Assembly: GCA_963681505.1 (NCBI GenBank)
Contig: OY811993.1
Coordinates: forward strand, 834,562 to 898,561
Source of the DNA: Eunapius fragilis
Taxonomy: Eukaryota > Porifera > Demospongiae > Spongillida > Spongillidae
Reading direction: 5' to 3'
DNA: 64,000 nt
Positions within the stretch are counted from its first letter, which is position 1. Each line of letters starts with the position of its first letter. Positions 11,419-21,470 of this stretch are shown piece by piece. The notes under the pieces are model-generated. The model saw nothing but the letters and a program-made list of their open reading frames with translations. It did no database searches and was not told the origin of the DNA. Both the position numbers and the translations under genes were made by a program.

Positions 11419-12489
11419 ATGAAGACAGACGTATTCTCCGCGGTGTTGATATTGATCACCTGTGTGCACGAGAAATGTTCTGGCGTGCAGTCGTCGTCGT
11501 CGTGCATGAAAACCCTAATACCAAACGTCGTCAATCCCGGGTGCCCTACTCAAAGTGGCCTGACTACTATTACTAACCAAATTCTTAGCAACAACGTGGG
11601 TTCACTCGTCAGTAACTTTCAGAAATGCATTCCTTTGGGATCCTCTGCAATAAGGCCAGCTACTTCTTGTCAACAAATATACCTCGCAGACACAAGCAGT
11701 CAGAATGGACAGTACTTCGTCTTGAACTCTACCGGGACAGCGATCAAGGTTACTTGCACATTTGATGCATTATTTCCTAATTTTATGTCGTTCGACCCCG
11801 CTATAACTAACGGATTTGCCGTCCTAAGCCCGCTAAGCAGTACTGACCCGTGTCCTACTTCTTCCGTAACTTTTACTAGGGGTGGGACGCCTAAAGTCTG
11901 TTACAAAAACAAAAATGTCGCATATTGCGCATCTGTCAACATATCCACCTTTGGACTGACTTACCAAACCGTGTGCGGTAAAGTGGCGGGATACCAAATT
12001 GGAGGACCCACCGCCTTCAATCGCAGCCCAGTGCCCCTAACAGTGGACGCAAACTACGTTGACGGTATCAGCATAACGTGCAACTCTTCCGGGACAGCGA
12101 CAAGACGCCATGTATGGACGTATGCGATTGGTGTATCACAGAAAGCAACGGTCCCTACTGCCAACCTACCGAGCACCTGTCCTTGTACTGGGGGACAGCA
12201 GCCCCCTACGTTCGTTGGAAGTAATTACTACTGTGAATCAGGTAATACTGCAGTTACCATACCCGCCAAAGCGGCACCGCCTGCTAACCTTTTTACCGAC
12301 CTACTTTGGGATAATCTCAACTGTGGATCCCCTGACTCCGCATCATGCTGTAACAACGCAAACCAACCATGGTTCTGTACCCGGTTGAGCGCCCCATGTA
12401 CCGGCAACCTGGAAATGAGACTTTGTGCCAATGCGGACTCTGATTTCGGAGAAGTGGGTCTCCTATCAGACGAATTTTATGTACAGTAG
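11419..12489 (+). CDS. Secreted cysteine-rich protein, copy 1
   Basis: An intact 356-aa single-exon frame. Residues 1-22 (MKTDVFSAVLILITCVHEKC...) look like a signal peptide, and about 20 cysteines follow. Residues ~82-115 (SCQQIYLADTSSQNGQYF, then VLNSTGTAIKVTC) resemble the first strand-turn block of fibrinogen-like (FReD) domains, but the rest of that domain is absent. Residues ~185-356 (GYQIGG, YVDGISITC, HVWTYAIG, then CPC, PPTFVGSNYYC, LLWDNLNCG, CCNN, LEMRLC, FYVQ) match a C-terminal module I remember from sponge and cnidarian extracellular proteins. Role unknown; adhesion or recognition would be a guess. The start was chosen because it precedes the signal peptide and is conserved in the copy at 51570-52643, which is about 97% identical. 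It ends in tandem TAG stops. Confidence 0.85.
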   Translation: MKTDVFSAVLILITCVHEKCSGVQSSSSCMKTLIPNVVNPGCPTQSGLTTITNQILSNNVGSLVSNFQKCIPLGSSAIRPATSCQQIYLADTSSQNGQYFVLNSTGTAIKVTCTFDALFPNFMSFDPAITNGFAVLSPLSSTDPCPTSSVTFTRGGTPKVCYKNKNVAYCASVNISTFGLTYQTVCGKVAGYQIGGPTAFNRSPVPLTVDANYVDGISITCNSSGTATRRHVWTYAIGVSQKATVPTANLPSTCPCTGGQQPPTFVGSNYYCESGNTAVTIPAKAAPPANLFTDLLWDNLNCGSPDSASCCNNANQPWFCTRLSAPCTGNLEMRLCANADSDFGEVGLLSDEFYVQ

Positions 12490-12848
12490 TAGACCATTTT
12501 AATATAAAGATTAGTATGTGCATGGAAGAGCCTTTAGTGCTCTTTTTACTTGTCAGAGAATGATTAATTACGGAACTACATGCAGGTATCTTGCAGTATC
12601 AACATCATTATGAATGTAATGACTTGAGTCATCTGCAAGCCAGGCATAACATAAATCTCATTAGAAAGAGCGGAGGGGAAGCAGAAGGGATGGCCCAAGG
12701 TGGCAGAGGCAAGCAGCAAAGTGGTGGTGCATGATATGGTGAGGATGAGTGGAGGTGGAAGCGGGAGAGAATAAGGGAAGGGAAGGGAGGGACTAATTGT
12801 AAGTGGGTTTTGTTCGAAAATGCGTATAGTAACACCTCAAGAAATTGC

Positions 12849-13024
12849 ATGGGCTATTCCATTCAATGACAGTACAGGGGTACTGATGGATAAATAGTTA
12901 TTAACGGTGGTTAGCTTTGATATTCGTAATATCCAGGGGAATTTATTAACTGTCCGGGGTGATTTATTGTATTGTCATCAGTACCCCTGCACGGTCATTA
13001 TATGGAATAGCCCATTTCTGCATG
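12849..13024. mobile_element. MITE with ATGGGCTATTCCAT ends
   Basis: Inverted ends ATGGGCTATTCCAT and ATGGAATAGCCCAT enclose inner inverted blocks CAGGGGTACTGATG and CATCAGTACCCCTG. Absent from the paralogous 3' flank, where CAAGAAATTTCTCAGTCGG is continuous near 53005-53023. Confidence 0.7.
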
Positions 13025-13284
13025 AGTCGGATTTAGTTCAGTAGCACATGATGACCTATACGAAGCAATGTCCTTATATGGCGAGTTCACACGTTAATGG
13101 ATTTCAGGGGCGGCGGTACGAAGGGGCGCGCCAGTAAAGAGGGGGGGTTTAAAATGATTTATTATCAATGCAGATTGACCAATTTTCTGCTATGAATAAT
13201 ATTATCGAAGGGCTGGGAGGGGGGTTTGAACCCCCCCCCCCCCTCCTTACATCTGCTACTGGGTGTTATTGTCCAGTAAGTCTA

Positions 13285-13393
13285 AAGGCGACCATACACT
13301 AGGCAACACTATGAACTTCTAGTAAAATATCAGTTTTTACGGAAAATATAATTGGATTCATTGCAACATTGTTGCCTAATGTATGATCGCCTT
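13285..13393. mobile_element. 109-bp MITE with TA target duplication
   Basis: Ends AAGGCGACCATACACTAGGC and the reverse-complement-like GCCTAATGTATGATCGCCTT, flanked by TA on both sides. The paralogue near 53098-53108 has an unoccupied site (AGTCCTAGTGTCG). A TA duplication fits the Tc1/mariner group and other TA-targeting transposons. Confidence 0.75.
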
Positions 13394-14197
13394 TAGTGTC
13401 GTATTCATTGACATGCGAACTGCTTTGTAGATATACATGGACATCCGTGTATAACATAATCTCGTCCGCAGGCTCTACAGTGCTCTCTCGATTATAAGGA
13501 GAAGTATCACCTCGATTATACGGTATTAGCATATGGTATTAATGTCATTAATGGTTTAGACAGCTTATGGGCTATGGCTAACTACATCGACAGTTTTTCT
13601 AACACCCAATGAATGTGCCTTATTTTTCGTATAATCGATGAGATACTTTTCCGTATAATCGAGGGAGCACTTGTGGTGGACTAGGCACCCATATCACAAG
13701 GAGGCGTGCCACAAGTAAAGGACTGGACACCCGGCCTGGGAAACCAAGCTGAGTGTTAACTAGTCATGTATTCAGCTGTGAGGACTGGGCGGCGTATTTC
13801 TATAGGAGCTTTGTCCTTTGGCGCTGTGCATTTGTGAACAATGAAGCTTTGTGTTTTTGTATTTAAGGCTGTGTATTCACATTTTGAGTGTTCTTGCTCT
13901 TGTGTTGTGCAGTTATATTATACTTATATTACTGTACGGTGATGTTGCTTGCGCTACGCTCTTGCACTAGCTCTTTACTCGGTCCTTACGATCCGTCACA
14001 GCACTGTATTGTATATCGGAACCTACGCGAGTAGGTTCTATATAGGAATCTTGCTGCATGATGAATGTCATTAAAAACGTCATCGCGCGTCGAGCGGGAC
14101 AGCCAAAAGTCGGGTCACTTCGCTCTTACGCTGCGTTTACAATATGATGCTAGTTAAATGTTGCGTCAGCGTCAGTGTCCGCGTCGCTGAATCGTCA

Positions 14198-14725
14198 TCT
14201 AATACTATAATTTCCATCGTACGTACGTACGTACGTCCGTACGTACGTACGTACGTCCGCGTAACTCATTTATATACTCGGTCTAGCGCCTATTGGTTGC
14301 TAGGTATGTACGCGTACCTAGCAACCAATAGGAACGACCACCTCCCACACAAAAGGCGGTCGCAATGACAGCTGGTTTCCACTTCACATTTAATATCTAA
14401 AAATTTTTCAATATTTCTTGAATTCAAAGTGGGAGGGGGAACTGCATAAGTACCGAACGAATAAATGCAACGCTATTGTGGTTCACTCTCAAGTCTCATC
14501 GTACAGGCCGAGAACATGTAGTTACTACCTGAAATTGCGCGGGCATGTTATAGAGGTTGCGTAGTAACCGTATGTTAGAACAGGTGATGTGCAACATTTG
14601 GTAAAACAGCCGGTAAAAAAAGAGGAGCTAGGAGGTAGACCAACTGTTCATCTGGCAAATGAATAGCGAGACGAATAACAGCGAGACGAATAATCAGCCC
14701 GTGATTTTTCACGGGGACACGCTAG
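14198..14725 (+). mobile_element. Non-autonomous Helitron, copy 1
   Basis: Shows the canonical Helitron signature: 5' TCTAATACTATAATTTCC after an A, a 3' hairpin CCCGTGATTTTTCACGGG followed by GACACGCTAG, and a T at the junction, with no target duplication. It carries a GTAC microsatellite near the 5' end and no coding sequence. A second copy is at 59545-60034. Removing it restores the arm of the enclosing palindrome (GAATCGTCA|TATTGTAAA). Confidence 0.88.
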
Positions 14726-15074
14726 TATTGTAAATAATTAACGTGACGTGACGATGACGCTGACACCGACGCCGACGCTGACGCTGACGCTGGAATAGAA
14801 CTCAAGTCTATTCCAGCGTCACGTCACGTTAGTGACGCTAGGGTATACAATGACTGTTTACAATATGACGATTCACCGACGCTGATGCAACAGTCAGCTA
14901 GCGTCATATTGTAAACCCATGCCAGTGTCAGAGGCATAGATGACTCCCAGGCATAAATGACTCCCCCGGTCATTTACGCCTAAGGTGTATAGATGACTCC
15001 TCGTAGGCATATATGACTCCCCACGTGAATTCCATAAGCAACGTGTAGTTGTTGAAGTGAGAAAGCTCGCTCGC

Positions 15075-15225
15075 ATGGACAAGGACGAATTCAGTGTTGT
15101 CTAGGATTGCCTGCGTAGGAATCAATATCCTGAGGGAATTTCGAAGGGAGATAAGGCCAATTTAAGGCGCAAATGCAAAAACTTCAAGTTCGACTGTGGA
15201 GTGCTCTATAAGCCAAGCGTTTCAG
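15075..15225 (+). pseudogene. Integrase N-terminal fragment of the Ginger-like element
   Basis: Starts MDKDEFSVV, then a stop, then CLRRNQYPEGISKGDKANLR and RKCKNFKFDCGVLY. This resembles the short helical segment before the zinc-binding region in Ginger and gypsy integrases ('...K.NLRRKAKNF...GVLY...'). The frame ends abruptly at the P-type MITE inserted at 15226. Decayed. Confidence 0.5.
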
Positions 15226-16121
15226 CATAGATTAATGACCTTATAGATACGGGATTGGAAACGCTGTACATTGCACGATTCTATCATCGTTTCACGTATG
15301 CATGACGTCATGTTTGATGTAGGAGGTGGAACACTCTAGCTTTCTTCCAGGTTTGAATATCAATAGAAACCGTCAGTGAAGTACATTGTCTAGTACACCT
15401 TTCGTATTTGCGCTTTGATGCTAGGCGACCTTGTCGATACATGACCTGCACGATACAACCATAAAAATATACATGCATACGACCAAGAAGAACGCGATCA
15501 TTTATGTGCATAGTGGGCCGTATATCTTTAGAACCAATATATGTAGAAGACTTTAGCATACACCACGCAACCCATCGACCTTTCTAGATTGGTAAAATAC
15601 TAACCAAAAGCCATAGTTTTGTACCATGACACAACAACAGCCTGCGAGCTGCTGGAGGCTCAAAACGCGCAAATTTGAGTTAGAAGCTCTGAATCTCTTT
15701 TTGTGTAACAACTACAAGTTTGCAACAAACCCTACGCAACACTACCATCTCTGCCTTTGCTATGTAACGAGGTTTCAACGCTTAAAGCTATTCTGTGTCG
15801 CCACAGTAATCAGCGCAAAAATTTCACTTCCTATTCGCATGACCTGATACAGCCGTTTAACCATCGAATAAAGCACAAGGTTTAAAAGCCGAATCATTTG
15901 AACGTGCTTTCTGATTACACAAGTTTCCATACTACTTTTTATATCGTCAACTGCTTTCTTGTACCTTTGCTGTCTCTGTTCAGGACAGTTTCTTCACCGC
16001 CCCTTGACAAGAGCCCGCGCTTTTTTAATTAGATTCATGCGAAACGATGATGGAACATCCGTACGTAATACTAGCGTATATAGCGTTTCCAATCCCGTAT
16101 CTATATAGTCATTAATCTATG
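15226..16121. mobile_element. P-type MITE (896 bp)
   Basis: Inverted ends of ~38 bp start CATAGATTAATGAC and continue to GATACGGGATTGGAAACGCT. A perfect 7-bp duplication GTTTCAG flanks it (15219-15225, 16122-16128). The inner GGGATTGGAAAC motif is shared with the ends of the autonomous P-type element at 53301-58161. No transposase coding inside. Confidence 0.8.
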
Positions 16122-16147
16122 GTTTCAGGATACATTTGATATGCACA

Positions 16148-16276
16148 TGTAGGCTGCCAGAATCATCTGATTACAATGTAATACAGTGTGATCAATGTCA
16201 ACAGTGATACCATTTCTGCTGCATGAACATTCAGCAAAAAAGTGTTCCTGCATCATGGTTGTGCATGAATTGTCTG
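16148..16276 (+). pseudogene. PHD finger exon of the Ginger-like element
   Basis: Encodes CRLPESSDYNVIQCDQCQQ, a stop, then YHFCCMNIQQKSVPASWLCM and NCL. The C-C-C-C-H-C-C-C spacing and the D-x-C-x-x-W-[YF]-H core are those of a PHD finger, with the conserved tryptophan codon TGG changed to TGA. It lies after the P-type MITE, so the original gene ran 15075-16276. Confidence 0.7.
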
Positions 16277-16489
16277 TCAGTATAAAGTAGCAAGCAGACT
16301 GTGATATTATTTGTCTTTGTCAGTGTTCAATATACATTAGCTCCAACTTCAACCTTCCCAAGGCAGGAGTCGATTTTGTCTAGGCAGATAACAGGAGAAT
16401 AATATACATGCATGTACATGTACGCCTTGGCAAGATCGACGGGGAGTTAATTATGTCTAAGGCTGTAATAACTCTCAGGAGTCACTTTT

Positions 16490-16650
16490 ATCAGGGGTGA
16501 GTCATATATGCCTAGGCGTGAATGACTGGGGAGTCATATATGCCTAGGCGTGAATGACTGGGGAGTCATATACGCCTAGGCATATATGACCGGGAGTCAT
16601 ATATGCCTAGGCGCGAATGACTGGGGAGTCAAAATTTAGGGGAGTCATTG
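16490..16650. repeat. ~33-bp subterminal repeats of the Ginger-like element
   Basis: Four to five copies of a unit containing GAGTCATATATGCCTAGGCG and GAATGACTGGG. Inverted relatives occur at the other end (14937-15025), which suggests transposase-binding subterminal repeats. Confidence 0.7.
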
Positions 16651-17379
16651 GCGACTATGACACCAGCTTTAGTAGCAATCGAGCGATATCAAAATGGAGA
16701 GCAGTTCTGTGTTTCTGTGTCATAAGACTGTGCACTTTTAGAGAACAAAAATACTCGTCCCCATCGTCCGTACCCAGTCCCACCTAAAATTTCTCCTCCG
16801 TCGTCGTCGTCGACTTCTTCTTCCTTCGGGATAGCATAACTCACGACAGGAACGTTTGTAAAGCACGCCAAGTGTACCAATCGCTTCAGGATGTGTCCGC
16901 AGGTTATCTTCAGGGGTCTGTTAGACGCCCCCATCGTCCCCATCGTCCGTACCCAGTCCATCTAAAATTTTCTCCTCCGTCGTCGTCTTCTTCCTTCGGG
17001 ATAGCATAATACCAAATAAGGTACTATTCGCTTTAGTTAATTGTCCGAACAGTTAGGCGTCTAACAGACACCTAAAGATAACCTGCGGACGCATCCTGAA
17101 GCGATTGGTACACTAGCTTCTTTACAAACGTTCCTTTCGTGAGTATTGGTTAAAATACCCCAATTACATCAACTAGCTGTTTTGAAATGCATAATAATAG
17201 TCACGTGTCGTGGGCGTGATTTAAATTCTTATTATTCCTGCAAGCTATGGAACCGGAGAAAAGCACTGAATCTAAGAGCATCTGAGACCCTTTTGATGCA
17301 TGATTTCAGGGTCCCTACGGCTCCATGTGTACATGTCCGACCATATTGCCAAACGGTTGAGAAACGGAATGGAGCAGTA

Positions 17380-18039
17380 ATATTAAAGAAAAACATTCTC
17401 TAACGAGAAAGTTGGTGGGATATAGGAATTGGAGGCAAAGGTGGTGTAAAAAGGAAGGGAACAAGGGTTTTGGAAAAGGAAAATGAGACAAAAATCCTAT
17501 ATTTAGCACATGTACATGTAACTACCAAAAGAAGTGCTAAGTATAGGATTTTTGTCTCATTTTCCTTTTCCAAAACCCTTGTTCCCTTCCCTTTTACACC
17601 ACCTTTGCCTCCAATTCCTATATCCCACCAACTTTCTCGTTAGAGAATGTTTTTCTTTACTTGTTTCCTCTATTTTTTATTATCATTTTTAAAACTGGCA
17701 AGTGCCCCCCCTCCCCTCCCCCCTCCACCCCCCCTCCCCCCCGCATCAATTACCATGCCCGCTTTTGTTTGGGATCACTGTAAGGAACGCGGGAGAATTC
17801 TAACTCGTTGTTTAGCTCTTCTCCTTTGTTTGCACAATTCTAAATATACGTAAACGTCGCCATGGGAACGCTTCTATTTAACATTACGCATTACGTAATG
17901 ATGACGTATGTCAGTTTTATGCTTTATTCATACATCTGATACTTGAAGATGTCTTTCCAGGAGATTCTAAAGCGATTGGTATAATTGGCACTCTTTAAAA
18001 CCATTCCTATCCGGAGTTATATTCACCCGAGAAGAATTA

Positions 18040-18071
<32 letters not shown>

Positions 18072-18292
18072 AGAAGAATTGGTCTGGGGACGAGTAAAAA
18101 CAAGAGCTTTTTTGTTCTCTTAAAGCAAACAGTTTGAACACTGGAATAAAACATTTAAATGACCGTCTTTGCCTTCTGGTTCGATAGCAACAAAGAGCAA
18201 CACTATCCGTTTCTCGGTACGCGAGTTATACGCGGGTCGCGGTTTTTTTTAATGATTTCACGACCCGGGTCAATTCCTATCGTAGTTCCTGA
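17380..18292 (-). mobile_element. Helitron-like family II copy (II-a)
   Basis: On the minus strand it starts after an A with TCAGGAACTACGATAGG, GACCCGGGTCGTGAAATCAT, a head containing GATAGTGTTGCTCTTTGTTG (the empty target of the P element at 53301), a (GAC)n tract at 18037-18070, a relic exon with SDPKQKRA-type repeats and a 280-bp foldback at 17380-17665. The last bases of the tail have diverged (TTTAATATT in place of TTTACTTG). Confidence 0.65.
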
Positions 18293-18987
18293 TAATTTTA
18301 ATGACGAAAAGTCAAGGTATCATTTTAGGCATGACGCCTGTGTGTTACTCTCAACTCTATCATTCGTTACGCAGCTTGACTGAAATGAAAGCCAAGTAAC
18401 GGCCTGCATATATATTTTGGCAGGTAGTTTAAATTAGGCCATCGACAAGTCTCACCAAAACTACCATACATGTAAGTACTCGACACTATCGCATATATTT
18501 GTTTTGACCTAGCTAATTGATTTCTAGAATTATAGCTTCTTATAGTAACTTTTGAATTCCGTCGGTGGAACTACATACGGTCTACAGCAGATATATGTGA
18601 AGCAAGATGCTCCAATTAGAATGTGAATGTGCTTTGTTGCTAAACTTACGCCAACGCAACAAATAATTTCATGTATCTCCACTACAGTAGGTACGGGTAT
18701 ATATTTTTCAAACGCAATATTTTGCACCAAATTTGGTAATGCCTTAAAGAGCAAATTAAATGAATTAAAATGACATGTGAAACGTGTCATTTGCATAAGT
18801 AGCGACAAAGTTATAGCGATCCAAACATCGGATTTTGAGGCAACGACCGTATAGCGTATAAAAAATTGTGACGGTTTTTGTTCTCTTTGCAATAGCAACT
18901 ACAATCAATAATATAATCACACCAAATTTTTTTTACAAGTCTTGCACACACATAAGAAGCATAGAATAGTGTTATACATCAATTTCA
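18293..18987. other. No gene recognised
   Basis: Contains an unassigned 122-codon minus-strand frame (18530-18898, MLLQREQKPSQFFIRYTVV...) with two hydrophobic stretches but no motif I know. It could be 3' untranslated sequence of the split minus-strand gene. Confidence 0.4.
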
Positions 18988-19272
18988 CTAATGTACAAAA
19001 ATATAGTCAACTAAGAATTCATATAGAGTCATTGAAACATCATCTCCATCTTCTTGACTGCTTCCTCGTTTCCAATAAGTAGCAGTTACCTTGTACACTT
19101 TACAATTTTTAGATAACTTTACTGCTACAACTTTACCTTGGTATAATACATTTTCTTCGTTAAAAAACCATAAATGTTCAAAGTTGAGTCCATCAATCAC
19201 TTCTGGATTGGCAAGAATTGCTTTTGTAATATTTACGTGGGATTCATCCATCTCTGGAAACTCTATACACAA
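18988..19272 (-). pseudogene. 3' part of split minus-strand gene: Tudor/chromo-like C-terminus
   Basis: Encodes EFPEMDESHVNITKAILANP, then EHLWFFNEENVLYQGKVVAV and a tail with YKVTATYWKRG and LYEFLVDYIF. The W-F...YQGKVV...Y.V.Y pattern resembles small Tudor/chromo-like beta-barrel tails seen on many invertebrate transposon-linked proteins (from memory). The frame runs straight into the 3' end of element I-2 at 19273. On removing the element it continues in the same frame into the coiled-coil exon at 26998-27165. Confidence 0.5.
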
Positions 19273-19560
19273 CAAGTAAATAAAAACATTCTCTAACGAG
19301 AGAGTTGTTGGTATATAGGATTGACCAATGGTGGTGTAAAAAGCATGGAAACAAGAGTGACAGAAATATTATTGGAAAATTGAAATAGGCCTATATTTAG
19401 CCATTATTCAGGCATGTGTGTTGTATTGTGTGCTAAATATAGGCCTATTTCAATTTTCCAATAATATTTCTGTCACTCTTGTTTCCATGCTTTTTACACC
19501 ACCATTGGTCAATCCTATATACCAACAACTCTCTCGTTAGAGAATGTTTTTATTTACTTG
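19273..19560. repeat. 3' terminal foldback of element I-2
   Basis: A near-perfect ~288-bp palindrome with CAAGTAAATAAAAACATTCT at one tip and its complement at the other. The arms are very similar to those at 5867-6149. Confidence 0.85.
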
Positions 19561-19667
19561 TTTCATAAGTTTTTTTTCACCCTGTCATAGCAGTATCATA
19601 GTCAATAATCAAATGTAGGAAGAGGATGGAGGATCCCCTTTATCTCTTAATGCCAGAACAAATAACT

Positions 19668-19898
19668 TTAATAGTAGGGGCCAGGGCTGATGGTGCAGGC
19701 AGGAGCGCCGGTGGGGGCAGCGCTGGTGGTGCTGGCGGGTGTAGCTGCTGGTGGTGGTGTGGGCAGTGCTGCTGGTGGTGGTGGCAGAAGCGGGGCTTCT
19801 GGAGGTGGTGGGGTGAAGGGGAGAGGAGTTGGAGGATGAATGTACTGTTCCTCCTCCGACCCCTCGTTGGTGAAAAACCCGCAAAGGTCGTCAGCCAT
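19668..19898 (-). pseudogene. Relic proline-rich exon of I-2
   Basis: A 76-codon frame starting MADDLCGFFTNEGSEEEQYI, then Pro/Ala/Thr repeats. Orthologous to 5207-5800 of copy 1. The conserved start MA.DL.GFFTNEGSEEE supports former coding. No domain recognised. Confidence 0.45.
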
Positions 19899-20873
19899 CT
19901 ACATATACGTAACAGAGAGTATGATTAAATTTTTACTTCTTTATTTTTTAAAGCAAAGTGCAAAGCCTTTACACATGCACGTAGAGTATTATTAAAATTT
20001 TACCTCTTTTTGCTAAGTGCACTATTCAGCGGATGAGTGGCTTTTATACCTGCAAAGCCTTAACACGTGTGCAGACTGTGAGTCCAATTCCATCATATTA
20101 ATGACAGGGAGGGAAGGGGTGTATACGTGTCAGTTGTGCTAAAATTCTATTGGTCAAATTTGATCCAGTAAAAATGGTCCCATCTAAACATGGAGGTGTA
20201 GCCTACATACAGTTAAGTTGTATAGATGGGTAGTGTGGGAACTAAGGAAGTGAACTACATGGCAGCATGTAGATCGATCGATAAGGATATGTTCTCATGT
20301 GAGGTAATATCTGTGGACAGGGTCTGCAGCTTTATGAGTGTGGGCAGAAGGTCTGTTTTTATTTCACTACATAAATGTGAGTGTGCTGCTAGAAGTACCT
20401 GATGGTGGCTTATCTTACTTACTGCTGCACAGGCAGATCACTACCCCTAGGAGTAGCTTTTCAAGACCACCATTATACTCCATTGGTGGCATGAGATTTG
20501 GATTCATACAAGGAGTAGCTATATGGAAAAGGATATAGTTGCAGCTATTTGGTTCACAGCCCTTGCAACTGTAACTATATTCATACAGTTGCAACATTCA
20601 AGGGTACATGGCTAGACGAGGAAGTCTTCAGATAAGGAAGCTTTATCAGATTAAAACAACAGACACTACTGTACACACAGTTGAGTCACCATGCATGTGA
20701 AGTGAATGGTTTTGTGCAGATCCGTGGTGTACATAGTCGGGCGGGCCCTACTACCTACAGGTAGTAGGGTGACAAATTAACCCGACGAAACGCGGTAGTA
20801 GGGCTGCCCGACTATGCTGTACAAATGTTGCATGCACAGCTTTTTAATGTTAATACAACATGCCATAACATAC

Positions 20874-21470
20874 CTTTGGGTGGTAGTGGTTGTTCTGTGA
20901 CCCATGCGGTACCGCGTCCTCTCGGCAGCACATTTAGCCAATCGGACAGCGGGATCATTCCAATACCGACTCCTTTCAGATGCTTAATGGTAGCTGATAT
21001 TTCTCCCTTTTAGCAGCGCGATTTCCCTCGAGGTCCTCTTCATACCGCCGCCTTTTAGCAGCACGGTTCTCCTCAAGGTCCTCTTCATATCGCCGCCTTT
21101 AGTTTTAGCAGCACGGTTCTCCTCGAGGTTCTTCATATCGCCGCCTTTGAGCAGCACGGTTCTCCTCGAGGTTCTTCATATCGCCGCCTTTGAGCAGCAT
21201 GGTTCTCCTTGGGGTCCTCTTCGTATCGCCACCTTTTAGCAGATCGCTTAGATTCAATATCGGCCTTGTAGCTGTCGCGTACAGAGGCCTTCTTCATTTC
21301 GGGATCGGCCTTGTAGCTGTCGCGTACAGAGGCCTTCTTTTCGGGATCGGCCTTGCAGTTGTCGCGTACAGAGGCCGTCTTTTTGGGGGGGATTGGCCTT
21401 GTAGAGCGCTCGGGCTTTAGCTTTGTTCTCGTATTGCTTTTGGACGTTGCTTAGATCTCTTCTTTTGCAT
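20874..21470 (-). pseudogene. Relic first exon of I-2, basic repeats
   Basis: Starts MQKKRSKQRPKAIREQS and then a stop. Other frames continue with YKADPE-type repeats and RRRYEE repeats down to a donor AAAG|GTATGTT at 20874/20873. Orthologue of 4065-4569. Frameshifted. Confidence 0.5.

Larger units (their letters stand above)
11138..13490 (+). repeat. Segmental duplication copy 1 (secreted-protein locus)
   Basis: Matches 41700-53195 once the insertions there are removed: a shared upstream MITE tract (GCGGAAGAGGGGGAGGAACC), the gene, its 3' flank and a distal block with GTGTCGTATTCATTGACATG. Copy 1 has its own small insertions at 12849-13024 and 13285-13393 that copy 2 lacks. Confidence 0.85.
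14926..16662 (+). mobile_element. Ginger-like DNA transposon remnant
   Basis: Ends TGTCAGAGG... and ...GACTATGACA fit the TGTNR terminal rule of Ginger elements. A perfect 4-bp duplication CCAG flanks it (14922-14925, 16663-16666). The inside holds an integrase-type N-terminal fragment and a PHD finger, both known from Ginger transposases. The termini are rich in TGACTCCC and CATATATGCCTAGGCG repeats. It is interrupted by a P-type MITE. Confidence 0.75.
14129..16668. mobile_element. Palindromic element inserted in III-b (holds a Helitron and a Ginger-like element)
   Basis: Long inverted ends share TTTACAATATGA(T/C)GCTAG. Flanking TTA occurs at 14126-14128 and 16669-16671, which fits a 3-bp target duplication against the uninterrupted III-a. 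The arms contain many GACGCTGAC repeats, with a central palindrome CTGGAATAG...CTATTCCAG near 14790-14817. The right end is separated from its terminus by the Ginger-like insertion. Confidence 0.5.
14016..17140 (+). mobile_element. Helitron-like family III, interrupted copy (III-b)
   Basis: Starts after an A with TCGGAACCTACGCGAGTAGG, a perfect 8-bp stem with a GCGA loop, followed by TATATAGGAATC and ATGAATGTCATTAAAAACG. The head breaks at 14128 and resumes at 16669 (TTAGTAGCAATCGAGCGATA); family member III-a at 60402 reads straight through the equivalent point. After resumption it contains the family's CGTCGTCGT/TTCTTC tract, then an inverted partial duplication of itself (16920-17140). No foldback tail of its own was identified. 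Confidence 0.5.
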
